The notes under the pieces were generated by a model. That model did no database searches and was not told the origin of the DNA. It was given only the letters and a program-made list of their open reading frames with translations. From Candidatus Synchoanobacter obligatus (GTDB lineage: Bacteria; Pseudomonadota; Gammaproteobacteria; Comchoanobacterales; Comchoanobacteraceae), in NCBI RefSeq assembly GCF_024259865.1, contig NZ_JAKUDN010000001.1, positions 184,304 to 248,303 of the forward strand: a stretch of 64,000 bases of DNA, given 5' to 3'. Shown here piece by piece: positions 1 to 6,882 of the stretch (its first letter is position 1; each line of letters starts with the position of its first letter). The translations under genes were made by a program, and so were the position numbers.

Positions 1-1
1 C

Positions 2-880
2 ATGCGTTATATTGATTATCTACTCAATGTTGTCCCATCTAATGTGATTCAAGCATTTGCTGATAATAATGTCATTGGCACCCTACTCATTGCAGTGGGG
101 ATTGGGGTCTCATCACTCTCTCTACCAGGCGATAAAAGACAAACACTTCATCAGTTATTTTCCAGTCTTTATGCCGCAGTCTTTCAAGTGACCGAATGGA
201 TACTGAAACTGGTTCCTGTGGCTATTTGGGGGTTTACTGCACAGTTTGTGCAAAGTGTTATGTCTCAATCCTTACAATTGGATACGCTTTCTTTATATTT
301 ATTCTGTGTTGTTGGGGCCAATATTCTACAAGCCATTGTTGTTTTACCACTGCTACTAAAAAGAAAGGGTCTTGACCCTATGGTTATCTTTAAGAAGATG
401 CTTCCAGCATTACAGGTTGCCTTTTGGTCAAAGTCTTCAAGTGCCGCCCTACCCGTTGCGCTAAAGCATTTAAAGTGCAATACCGATATCGATCATAAAG
501 TTGCTAGTATCTCCATGCCTTTGTGCATTAGTATTAATATGAATGGGTGTGCTGCATTTATTCTAACAACCGTTTTCTTTGTCTCAAAATGTCATGGGAT
601 TTTCTTCTCAGCACCAGAGATGCTGATCTGGATCTTAATTTCTACATTAACCGCTGTGGGTAATGCTGGCGTGCCAATGGGCTGTTATTTCTTGTCCTGT
701 GCTCTTTTAAGCTCTATGGGCGTTTCATTGCAGATCATGGGGTTCATCCTACCCTTTTATGTCATGATTGATATGCTTGAAAGTGCCATTAATGTCTGGT
801 CTGATATTTGTGTCACCCTGGCTGTGAATGCTGATAATGAAATGGCACACGATCTAGAAGCTAGCGAGATCACGGCTTAG
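2..880 (+). CDS. Dicarboxylate/amino-acid:cation symporter (DAACS), 3' part
   Basis: This is the C-terminal 292 residues of a DAACS-family (GltP/DctA-like) Na+ or H+ coupled symporter for dicarboxylates or acidic amino acids in the inner membrane. Visible family marks are the NMNGCAAF stretch (equivalent of NMDGTA), the re-entrant GNAGVPMG loop and the late FYVMIDMLESAINVWSD segment (equivalent of DRxxDMxRTxxNVxGD). The reading frame is open at the left edge and the N-terminal helices are missing, so the true start lies outside the window. The Asp-to-Glu type changes in the last motif make the substrate uncertain. It converges with the AGCS gene, overlapping it by 4 bp. Confidence 0.85.
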   Translation: MRYIDYLLNVVPSNVIQAFADNNVIGTLLIAVGIGVSSLSLPGDKRQTLHQLFSSLYAAVFQVTEWILKLVPVAIWGFTAQFVQSVMSQSLQLDTLSLYLFCVVGANILQAIVVLPLLLKRKGLDPMVIFKKMLPALQVAFWSKSSSAALPVALKHLKCNTDIDHKVASISMPLCISINMNGCAAFILTTVFFVSKCHGIFFSAPEMLIWILISTLTAVGNAGVPMGCYFLSCALLSSMGVSLQIMGFILPFYVMIDMLESAINVWSDICVTLAVNADNEMAHDLEASEITA

Positions 881-2175
881 TCTATCTGTATCTCACCGTG
901 AAGCCGGACGATTGCATATAGATTCAATAGCAACATAATGGCCCCACAAAACTGCATGAGCAGTATTGCATGTGACTGCTCAACAAAAGAAAAGACCACA
1001 AAAGCTGCCATGGCATAAACATAATATAATTTACCACCTATATTGGGCAATAAATATACCAGACACTTTCTACCAACATGGAAGTAACTGATGATGGTTG
1101 AGTAACCGAGCAAAAAGATAAAGATCGGCATAAAGATATTCATATAAGGGAAGTATAACCCCAATGCCGTTAGTACCCACTCAGATTCTGGCAGCCCTTG
1201 GGTCCAGACCCCAGTGACCAACACCAACAACACACTCATGGTGCACACCACAAAAGTATCCAAAAAGACCCCTAGAATGGATAAATCAGCCTGCTTTGTA
1301 GGATCGCTATCCTGTGTTTCAGCACAAACCACTCCAGCATAACCAACCCCAATATCAGCGGTATAACAAGCACGTTTCATGCCCTGCGACATGGCAACCA
1401 TCATGCTACTACCGGCAAAACCACCCACGGCTGCATGTCCTGTAAAAGCTGACTTAACCACCATGAATAACATACTGGGTAACATGGTGATATGATTCCC
1501 CAACACCCACAATCCCATAAAGCAATACACACCAATAAATGCCGGCATCATCACCCCACAAATTTTCCCCACTCGGCTACCGCCTCCTGTAACGGCCAAA
1601 AGAACCAGCCCTAGAAGTGTCGGTATCACAACATAATTAGGGAGATGCCAATTAATGATAAAACTATCTGAAACCACTTTAAACATATAGACCTCAGTAC
1701 CATATATCGCAAGCATCATTGCAAACAACACAGAGGGGAATGGTGAGGAAAAGACTTTCTTAAAGTAATAAATAGGACCGCCATCATAACTTCCTTCTTG
1801 GTTGGCGATTCTAAATTTGACACCTAAATATATCTCTGCATATTTGACCAACATCCCAAAAAATGCGGCCACCCACATCCAAAACAGAGCGCCAGGCCCT
1901 CCCAGACGAACGGCAGTACAAACGGCTACAATGTTGGCAACCCCGATACAACCACCAATGGTCATATAAAATGCGTATAAAGGGCTAATGCCTCTAGTAC
2001 CCGAATCAGGGCATGTATAGCATTCCATCAATAGAGGTGATATCCGCTTAGACCTGCGCAACTGAGCTGCTTTATAGCGGTAGGTTAATGCAACCCCCAA
2101 CATAATAATTAGTGGTGATGCCAGATAGGTCCATATCTGATCATCCAGCCAGTCAAATAATGCGATAATTTCCAA
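877..2175 (-). CDS. AGCS-family Na+/alanine (amino acid) symporter
   Basis: A 432-residue polytopic inner-membrane protein of the alanine or glycine:cation symporter family. The N-terminal signature GTRGISPLYAF and the following GGCIGVANIVAV helix are typical, and many hydrophobic segments follow. It should import a small amino acid with sodium. The start is a TTG with a very strong Shine-Dalgarno sequence (AAGGGGGA) about 8 nt upstream, and no ATG lies near it in frame. Length is slightly short for the family (about 450-480). The exact substrate cannot be read from sequence. Together with the neighbouring dicarboxylate symporter it suggests heavy uptake of host amino acids. Confidence 0.88.
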   Translation of the reverse strand: MEIIALFDWLDDQIWTYLASPLIIMLGVALTYRYKAAQLRRSKRISPLLMECYTCPDSGTRGISPLYAFYMTIGGCIGVANIVAVCTAVRLGGPGALFWMWVAAFFGMLVKYAEIYLGVKFRIANQEGSYDGGPIYYFKKVFSSPFPSVLFAMMLAIYGTEVYMFKVVSDSFIINWHLPNYVVIPTLLGLVLLAVTGGGSRVGKICGVMMPAFIGVYCFMGLWVLGNHITMLPSMLFMVVKSAFTGHAAVGGFAGSSMMVAMSQGMKRACYTADIGVGYAGVVCAETQDSDPTKQADLSILGVFLDTFVVCTMSVLLVLVTGVWTQGLPESEWVLTALGLYFPYMNIFMPIFIFLLGYSTIISYFHVGRKCLVYLLPNIGGKLYYVYAMAAFVVFSFVEQSHAILLMQFCGAIMLLLNLYAIVRLHGEIQID

Positions 2176-2408
2176 AAAAGATTCCCCCTTAAATATGTCG
2201 GGGCACGTAGCACCCCACGATGTGTGAGAGCCTTATGGCTATCAACCATAAAGCCAATCAATCATACAGTAAGCCATGATTCACTTCGGCAAAAAACCCG
2301 TGACACCCACTATACTGCTTACTCAAACATGTGTGCTATCTGATTTTTGCGCCTCTATTCACTCAAGACTACCTTCAATAAATAATAAAGTCAATGAGAT
2401 AGGTCCGC

Positions 2409-2777
2409 TTAAAGGACAATATTGGCATCAGCAATATTGTCATTTAAATCAGGATTTAGTAAATCAACATCTACGTATAATGGCCCAAAAGAAAAACTCA
2501 ATACCTGTAAACATAGCCCTGCTCTACCAGGCAATATCTCTTTAGACCTACAAACATTCATAAAAGATTGTGGATCAATAGCCACAAATACCATCATCGA
2601 AACCATGGTATGCAGACGATATGGAATAACCAATCGTCCCAGTAACACCAGATAACAACAACAACATATATAAGCTGCCAATAAAGTCTCTTGCACAATG
2701 GTCTGCCGCTCAGAGGGCGATGCTACCAAGAACATCACGCTCTCTAAAAAACTACTCATTATTATTTTAAAGCGCAT
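2409..2777 (-). CDS. Hypothetical small membrane protein
   Basis: I do not recognise this 122-residue protein. It starts at an ATG preceded by GGAG at 7 nt, which favours a real gene over the overlapping plus-strand frame. A hydrophobic stretch with a run of four cysteines (AAYICCCCYLVLLG, about residues 34-47) is followed by a second hydrophobic segment (MVSMMVFVAI), so a two-helix membrane protein is likely. It lies upstream of the AGCS symporter on the same strand, separated by about 230 bp in which I see no gene. It could also be a decayed gene fragment. Confidence 0.4.
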   Translation of the reverse strand: MRFKIIMSSFLESVMFLVASPSERQTIVQETLLAAYICCCCYLVLLGRLVIPYRLHTMVSMMVFVAIDPQSFMNVCRSKEILPGRAGLCLQVLSFSFGPLYVDVDLLNPDLNDNIADANIVL

Positions 2778-2868
2778 ATTGTACTCCGGTTTTAAAGAAC
2801 CATAACCTATTTTTCACCAAACTCCTACTTAAACCATACGCCCCAACCATCAACCACCTAGCAATCAC

Positions 2869-2896
2869 TTGACAAAGACAAAAAAGATGATAAAAT
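2869..2896 (+). promoter_or_regulatory. Sigma-70-type promoter for the 54-residue ORF
   Basis: A perfect -35 TTGACA (2869-2874) is followed after 16 nt by TAAAAT (2891-2896). It sits 26 bp upstream of the small ORF at 2922 and has no other obvious target, which supports that ORF being expressed. Confidence 0.6.
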
Positions 2897-2921
2897 CAAC
2901 ACATTAATAATGAGAAACTCC

Positions 2922-3086
2922 ATGGACAATGAAAACTTAAAACCCATAACCTACTTATCAAGCCCTAGGTCTGCAATATACTTTTCTTCTGTACAAACTG
3001 CTGCTCAAAAAACTGCTTTGGACACTTTGGTTCAAGTAGCAGCGCAAGAACGTGCAGCCCTCCAAGCTACAAATGGAAATAATTAG
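2922..3086 (+). CDS. Small hypothetical protein (54 aa)
   Basis: A short ORF beginning MDNENLKPITYLS and ending in an Ala/Gln-rich helical stretch (QTAAQKTALDTLVQVAAQE). It is supported mainly by a consensus promoter just upstream; the ribosome-binding site is weak. There is no signal peptide or membrane segment. It lies alone before the DEAD-box helicase. I do not recognise it. Confidence 0.4.
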   Translation: MDNENLKPITYLSSPRSAIYFSSVQTAAQKTALDTLVQVAAQERAALQATNGNN

Positions 3087-3208
3087 AACAATAGGTTGAT
3101 TAATTTATAAAAATAATATACAATCGATCAAATAAGGGTGTCGTATATCTAAATATTTTACTATCACGATAGCCTTTTATCGGTTATACAACTAGAGTGA
3201 GACAAACA

Positions 3209-4774
3209 ATGAGTAATTTTTTAGATTTTAATATGGCACCGTTTCTAACGGACAAACTAAGTCAACAGGACATCACAACACCAACGGAGATTCAACAACA
3301 ATCTATCCCTCTAGTGTTGTCAGGTAAAGATATCTTAGGAAGTGCTGAAACAGGCAGTGGTAAAACCCTGGCTTTTGCCGCACCTATCATTCATAAACTT
3401 TATGAAAATCCTCGTGAAAAAGCTGTAATTATAGCCCCAACACGAGAGCTTGCTGAACAGATTGCACAAAACATTAAACGCCTGCTACCCCAAAAGATGT
3501 CTTTGGCACTATTGATTGGTGGCGCGCCAATGTTTAAGCAGCTACAACAATTAAAACGCCTGCCACAAATTATTATTGGGACACCTGGTCGTATGATTGA
3601 TCATTTAGAGCGTGGAAAATTAGATGTACGTGATACGTCAGTACTGGTTCTTGATGAAACAGATAGAATGCTCGACATGGGCTTCTCCGAACAGATTAAT
3701 CGTCTGGTTGAAGACACACCAGAAAATAGACAAACACTGCTATTCTCTGCCACCATGCCAAGATCTATTATCAAAGTTGCGAACAACTATTTATCAGAGC
3801 CTGTGCGCATTAAAGTTGGCGATACCACAAAGCCCTCTGATAATATCACCCAAAAGTTTATTAATGTTGAAAACAAAGCAAAAGCAAACACACTCTTTAA
3901 AGAATGCGAGGAAAGAGAAGGATCCATCATTGTCTTTGTACGGACCAAAATGGGTGCCGACAACTTATGCCATCAATTACAAAAGAAAGGGCTTACTGCT
4001 GATACCATTCATGGCGATCTAAGACATGGTAAGCGACAGAAAGTCATTCGTGCTTTCCACCAAAAACGTTTTAGTATATTAGTAGCAACTGATGTTGCCG
4101 CTAGAGGACTTGACATTCCTCACGTTGAACACGTCATTAACTATGATCTGCCACAGCAGCCAGAGGATTATGTTCACCGCGTAGGTAGAACTGGTCGAGG
4201 CGGAAGAACTGGTGAGTCGCTATGCATTGTCTCTCCAAGTGATCAGCATAAATTACGAGCCGTTAAGCGATTCATTGGTGGCGATGACAATACCGAAGAT
4301 AGCTACAAGCGCCGTAAGCCAAGCAAATTCAAAAAAGGTAAATTTGAGCATAGAGGCCAATCATCTAGCACAAAACGTTGGGGTAGCTCAGATGAGCGCT
4401 CAAGAGACAGTAAGAAACGTTGGGGTAACTCATCAGAAGATAGCTCAAGAGACAGCAACAAACGTTGGGGTAACTCATCAGATGATCGCTCAAGAGACAG
4501 CAAGAAACGTTGGGGTAACAACTCATCAGAAGATAGCTCAAGAGACAGCAACAAACGTTGGGGGAACTCATCAGATGATCGCTCAAGAGACAGCAAGAAA
4601 CGTTGGGGTAACTCATCAGACGATCGCTCAAGAGACAGTAACAAACGCTGGGGCAGATCTGAAGAAAGCCAGGGTGGACGAAAAAGTGGAAAACCTTCTA
4701 TGAACAAAAAAGGCTTTGGACCATCAAAGCCCAGAAAGGTCATTAAGAAAAAAGAACCCGCTTTTGCAGAATAA
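3209..4774 (+). CDS. DEAD-box ATP-dependent RNA helicase (RhlE-like) with repeat tail
   Basis: An RNA-unwinding ATPase with both RecA-like domains. The motifs in order are the Q region near residues 20-30, AETGSGKT (46-53), PTRELAEQ, GTPGR, motif II LDETD (148-152), SAT, ATDVAARGLDIP and HRVGRTGR. Motif II reads DETD instead of DEAD, an uncommon change. After the core, a basic low-complexity tail carries seven units of about 15 residues of the form KRWGNSSDDRSRDS, then a Lys-rich end; such tails usually bind RNA non-specifically. I chose the ATG at 3209, four codons after the first possible GTG, because AGAGTGAG lies just upstream of it. A likely role is in ribosome assembly or mRNA turnover. 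Confidence 0.93.
   Translation: MSNFLDFNMAPFLTDKLSQQDITTPTEIQQQSIPLVLSGKDILGSAETGSGKTLAFAAPIIHKLYENPREKAVIIAPTRELAEQIAQNIKRLLPQKMSLALLIGGAPMFKQLQQLKRLPQIIIGTPGRMIDHLERGKLDVRDTSVLVLDETDRMLDMGFSEQINRLVEDTPENRQTLLFSATMPRSIIKVANNYLSEPVRIKVGDTTKPSDNITQKFINVENKAKANTLFKECEEREGSIIVFVRTKMGADNLCHQLQKKGLTADTIHGDLRHGKRQKVIRAFHQKRFSILVATDVAARGLDIPHVEHVINYDLPQQPEDYVHRVGRTGRGGRTGESLCIVSPSDQHKLRAVKRFIGGDDNTEDSYKRRKPSKFKKGKFEHRGQSSSTKRWGSSDERSRDSKKRWGNSSEDSSRDSNKRWGNSSDDRSRDSKKRWGNNSSEDSSRDSNKRWGNSSDDRSRDSKKRWGNSSDDRSRDSNKRWGRSEESQGGRKSGKPSMNKKGFGPSKPRKVIKKKEPAFAE
4374..4658 (+). repeat. 45-bp in-frame tandem repeat in the helicase tail
   Basis: Six full units plus a partial unit encode KRWG-(N)-SS-(D/E)D-(R/S)-SRDS-(K/N). 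The first and last KRWG codons are 270 bp apart, that is six periods of 45 bp. The first unit lacks one codon and the fourth carries an extra Asn codon. Two alternating unit types (DDRSRDSK and EDSSRDSN) suggest that 90-bp blocks were duplicated. It is a natural hot spot for slippage, so copy number may vary between strains. Confidence 0.9.
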
Positions 4775-4799
4775 TTCTGTCAAAATAATTTTTTGCATT

Positions 4800-4829
4800 A
4801 AGACTCTAATAGAGCAATATTGGAGTCTT
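4800..4829 (+). terminator. Possible terminator/hairpin after the helicase gene
   Basis: The inverted repeat AAGACTC / GAGTCTT has a 16-nt loop and is followed by a short T run. Its right arm contains the GGAG that would serve as ribosome-binding site of the ORF starting at 4831, so it could end helicase transcription or hide that site. It is weak as an intrinsic terminator. Confidence 0.35.
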
Positions 4830-4830
4830 T

Positions 4831-5043
4831 ATGAACTTACAGCAACTGTTATTGGCAGACATAGGGGTCATTATGGCCATACCAGGTTCTATCCTTGCGT
4901 TTAATAGCTTACTTTCTATTGGGCTGGCATGTCTTTTTACAGCGTTCCTGATCTATCTGGAGAACAAAACCTATCAAGCACTCAAGTGCCACCGTATTCA
5001 AACGCTTCCAGGCGTTAAGATGTCCGGGCAACAATATCTGTAA
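4831..5043 (+). CDS. Hypothetical small membrane protein (70 aa)
   Basis: A 70-residue ORF with one or two hydrophobic segments (residues about 8-42, LLADIGVIMAIPGS and SLLSIGLACLFTAFLIYL) and a polar tail. GGAG lies about 6 nt before the ATG. Its 3' end overlaps the 3' end of trmB on the other strand by 29 bp. I do not recognise it and it may be an accidental ORF, but the hydrophobic pattern and the ribosome-binding site speak for it. Confidence 0.4.
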   Translation: MNLQQLLLADIGVIMAIPGSILAFNSLLSIGLACLFTAFLIYLENKTYQALKCHRIQTLPGVKMSGQQYL

Positions 5044-5644
5044 TCGTTGACCCTGCAGCAATGGCTTTAACTGCAAACTTTGTTAACGGACGGTAAAGCG
5101 TTTCTAAACATAACGTAAAACTATCATGTGATGCCAATAATCTATTGACATCTTCTGCATATAACTCATGGTCAGTCGCAACATGCAATAGCCCACCTAA
5201 AGTCATATGCTTTGCCAAAAGAGATAAAGTCTCTGCTGATAGCAAACGGCGTTTATGATGACGTTTCTTGGGCCAAGGGTCAGGAAAGAACACCCGCACA
5301 TGATCGAGACGGAGATCAGAGGTTTTATTTGACAACATCTCAATAGCATCGCCACGAAGTAATAAAATATTGTCCATATTCTCTTCTTTTGCTTGTCGGA
5401 TCACACTGGCAATACCCACCTCATAGACCTCAATACCGATCCATAGCTGGTTGGGATTTTTACGTGCCACATCCAATAATGAATCCCCCATACCAAAGCC
5501 AATTTCTAATCCAATAGACTGAAAATGGGATGGCAATACTTCTGGGAGCTGCTCTCTCAGCATCCCAGAGTGTGCCGATAGATGCGTCTTCTGGCTATTT
5601 GTTAAACGGCTGTTTCTACGTACAAAACTTCGCACTTCTTTCAT
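5015..5644 (-). CDS. trmB: tRNA (guanine-N7-)-methyltransferase TrmB
   Basis: This cytosolic enzyme transfers a methyl group from S-adenosylmethionine to N7 of guanine 46 in tRNA. The SAM-binding GLEIGFGMGDS motif and the family signature FFPDPWPKKRHHKRR are both present. I chose the ATG giving MKEVRSFVRR (5644) rather than the more upstream start at 5701, because the extra 19 residues (FLYNIFYFYGF) are unlike the family. The length of 209 residues is close to that of compact TrmB proteins. It is a single gene convergent with the small ORF at 4831. Confidence 0.93.
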   Translation of the reverse strand: MKEVRSFVRRNSRLTNSQKTHLSAHSGMLREQLPEVLPSHFQSIGLEIGFGMGDSLLDVARKNPNQLWIGIEVYEVGIASVIRQAKEENMDNILLLRGDAIEMLSNKTSDLRLDHVRVFFPDPWPKKRHHKRRLLSAETLSLLAKHMTLGGLLHVATDHELYAEDVNRLLASHDSFTLCLETLYRPLTKFAVKAIAAGSTITDIVARTS

Positions 5645-5767
5645 TATAAACCCATAAAAATAAAATATATTATACAAAAAATCATTCTTTAGCAAGCACA
5701 TAACCGATTTCTACGTGACAAGATAAAATGGCATCGATATAATTGACCTGTATAAAGGAGTATACCC

Positions 5768-6211
5768 ATGTGTTTTTTAAGATGTATGTCATTTTTTTGC
5801 TGTTGTTATTCTCGTCCTAAACCCGTATTTACCAGCCTGCCTCTCATTGATGACAGTGATAGCGAAGAGGATGTCCTTAAAGACACACCTCTAGAGTGCC
5901 AAAACCGTATCAAACCTATCGTCAAAGGTTTAATTGCTGAGGCTACCCAACAGGGGCGAAGCTCCAAAAGCCATGCAGACCTTACCTTAGGCACTTTGTT
6001 CCTCCAGCTCAATCAGAGCAATATCTCTGATTCGGAAACGTCATACCGCATTCAAATTACCTGTTTGAACAAAACGTACACAGGCACATCAAAAGTGAAT
6101 TTTATCGCCGCTTACAATGCCCTGTTTTCTGCAAAAAATACATACAATATCCTTGAAGTATGGGAGGATAAAGATCCATATTCCCTACACACGACCGCTT
6201 CCAGAATGTAA
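5768..6211 (+). CDS. Unknown protein with N-terminal cysteine cluster
   Basis: A 147-residue protein with a clear ribosome-binding site (AAAGGAG). The first 15 residues, MCFLRCMSFFCCCYS, hold five cysteines among hydrophobic residues, followed by a soluble, acidic region (DDSDSEED near residue 30) and a C-terminal globular part. There is no lipobox or typical signal peptide. Cys-rich N-termini of this sort can be S-palmitoylated by host enzymes when a bacterial effector enters a eukaryotic cell; here that is only an inference. I do not recognise the C-terminal domain. Confidence 0.6.
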   Translation: MCFLRCMSFFCCCYSRPKPVFTSLPLIDDSDSEEDVLKDTPLECQNRIKPIVKGLIAEATQQGRSSKSHADLTLGTLFLQLNQSNISDSETSYRIQITCLNKTYTGTSKVNFIAAYNALFSAKNTYNILEVWEDKDPYSLHTTASRM

Positions 6212-6280
6212 ATACAGTCATTTTATTTTATTGAATAAGCACAAGCTGTCTCAATAAATAATTTTATGTTCACATAATGC

Positions 6281-6309
6281 TTGCAGTAAACAAGCGCTCC
6301 TGGTATAAA
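6281..6309 (+). promoter_or_regulatory. Sigma-70-type promoter of hupB
   Basis: TTGCAG (6281-6286), a 17-nt spacer and TATAAA (6304-6309) lie 32 bp upstream of the HU-like gene, which has the strong Shine-Dalgarno sequence AAGGAAGG. This is consistent with high expression of a nucleoid protein. Confidence 0.65.
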
Positions 6310-6341
6310 AACAATCAGTTTAACTTAATAAAGGAAGGAAT

Positions 6342-6632
6342 ATGGAACAGTTTATAGGAAAAAGTCAGTTTTTAAAAAAGGTCAGCCAAGATTTGGGATG
6401 TTCTTTAAAGGAAGCTGAATCATTTTACGAAGCTTTCAAAAGCAACTTTTTAACTTACATTCAAGCTGGTGAAGACATTCGTCTACCTGGTTTTATCACT
6501 GCCCATGTTGGTGAGCGTGCTGCAAGAACAGGTCGTAACCCAAGAACAGGTGAAACCCTTCATATCCCAGCTAAAAAAGTTGTAAAACTTAAAGCGGGTA
6601 AAGAGCTTAAAGATTCAGCTGAAGCATCTTAA
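6342..6632 (+). CDS. hupB: HU/IHF-family DNA-binding protein
   Basis: A 96-residue histone-like protein that bends and compacts DNA. The family pattern is visible: an N-terminal helical dimerisation part, then LPGFITAHVGERAARTGRNPRTGETLHIPAKKVVKLK-type arms, with RNPRTGE as the DNA-intercalating loop tip (the quoted stretch is split here: GRNPRTGETLHIPA is the core). It is followed by tRNA-Val, tRNA-Asp and a PpiD-like gene, the same neighbourhood as hupB in Legionella-type gammaproteobacteria. HU rather than IHF is inferred from that context. Confidence 0.9.
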   Translation: MEQFIGKSQFLKKVSQDLGCSLKEAESFYEAFKSNFLTYIQAGEDIRLPGFITAHVGERAARTGRNPRTGETLHIPAKKVVKLKAGKELKDSAEAS

Positions 6633-6655
6633 TTTTAATTTAGCGTAGAAAACGC

Positions 6656-6683
6656 TAGACTTAGCCGTAGTTAGTGCTATAAT
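6656..6683 (+). promoter_or_regulatory. Promoter of the tRNA-Val/tRNA-Asp pair
   Basis: TAGACT (6656-6661), a 16-nt spacer and a perfect TATAAT (6678-6683) lie 10 bp before tRNA-Val. The short leader fits a stable-RNA transcript. Confidence 0.6.
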
Positions 6684-6693
6684 TGCGGCAACT

Positions 6694-6766
6694 GGGTGCT
6701 TAGCTCAGCTGGTAGAGCGTCGCCCTTACAAGGCGAATGTCGGGGGTTCAAGTCCCTCAGCACCCA
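6694..6766 (+). tRNA. tRNA-Val (anticodon TAC)
   Basis: The cloverleaf can be folded by eye: acceptor GGGTGCT pairs with AGCACCC, the D arm contains AGCTCAGCTGGTAGAGC, the anticodon loop is CTTACAA and the T arm contains GGTTCAAGTCC. The discriminator is A. The 3' CCA is not encoded. Confidence 0.95.
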
Positions 6767-6778
6767 TTGTTTGTATTA

Positions 6779-6855
6779 GGAGTGGTAGTTCAGTTGGTTA
6801 GAATACCGGCCTGTCACGCCGGGGGTCGCGGGTTCGAGTCCCGTCCACTCCGCCA
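6779..6855 (+). tRNA. tRNA-Asp (anticodon GTC)
   Basis: Acceptor GGAGTGG pairs with CCACTCC, the anticodon loop is CTGTCAC and the T loop contains GGTTCGAGTCC. The CCA end is encoded. It lies 12 bp after tRNA-Val and is probably co-transcribed with it. Confidence 0.95.
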
Positions 6856-6882
6856 ACGCTAACACCTAACAGGCAGAAAACC

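Noticed and set aside
2276-2545. 89-codon plus-strand ORF
   Set aside because: It overlaps the minus-strand ORF that has a ribosome-binding site and shows no domain-like composition.
4374-4658. Regular repeats that could look like a CRISPR array
   Set aside because: Units are contiguous, in frame and without unique spacers, and lie within a coding gene. No cas gene is present.
4212-4743. Long open frames in other phases and on the minus strand across the helicase tail
   Set aside because: They arise because the 45-bp repeat has a period divisible by three and lacks stops in several phases. The low-complexity Ser/Leu translations have no start signals.
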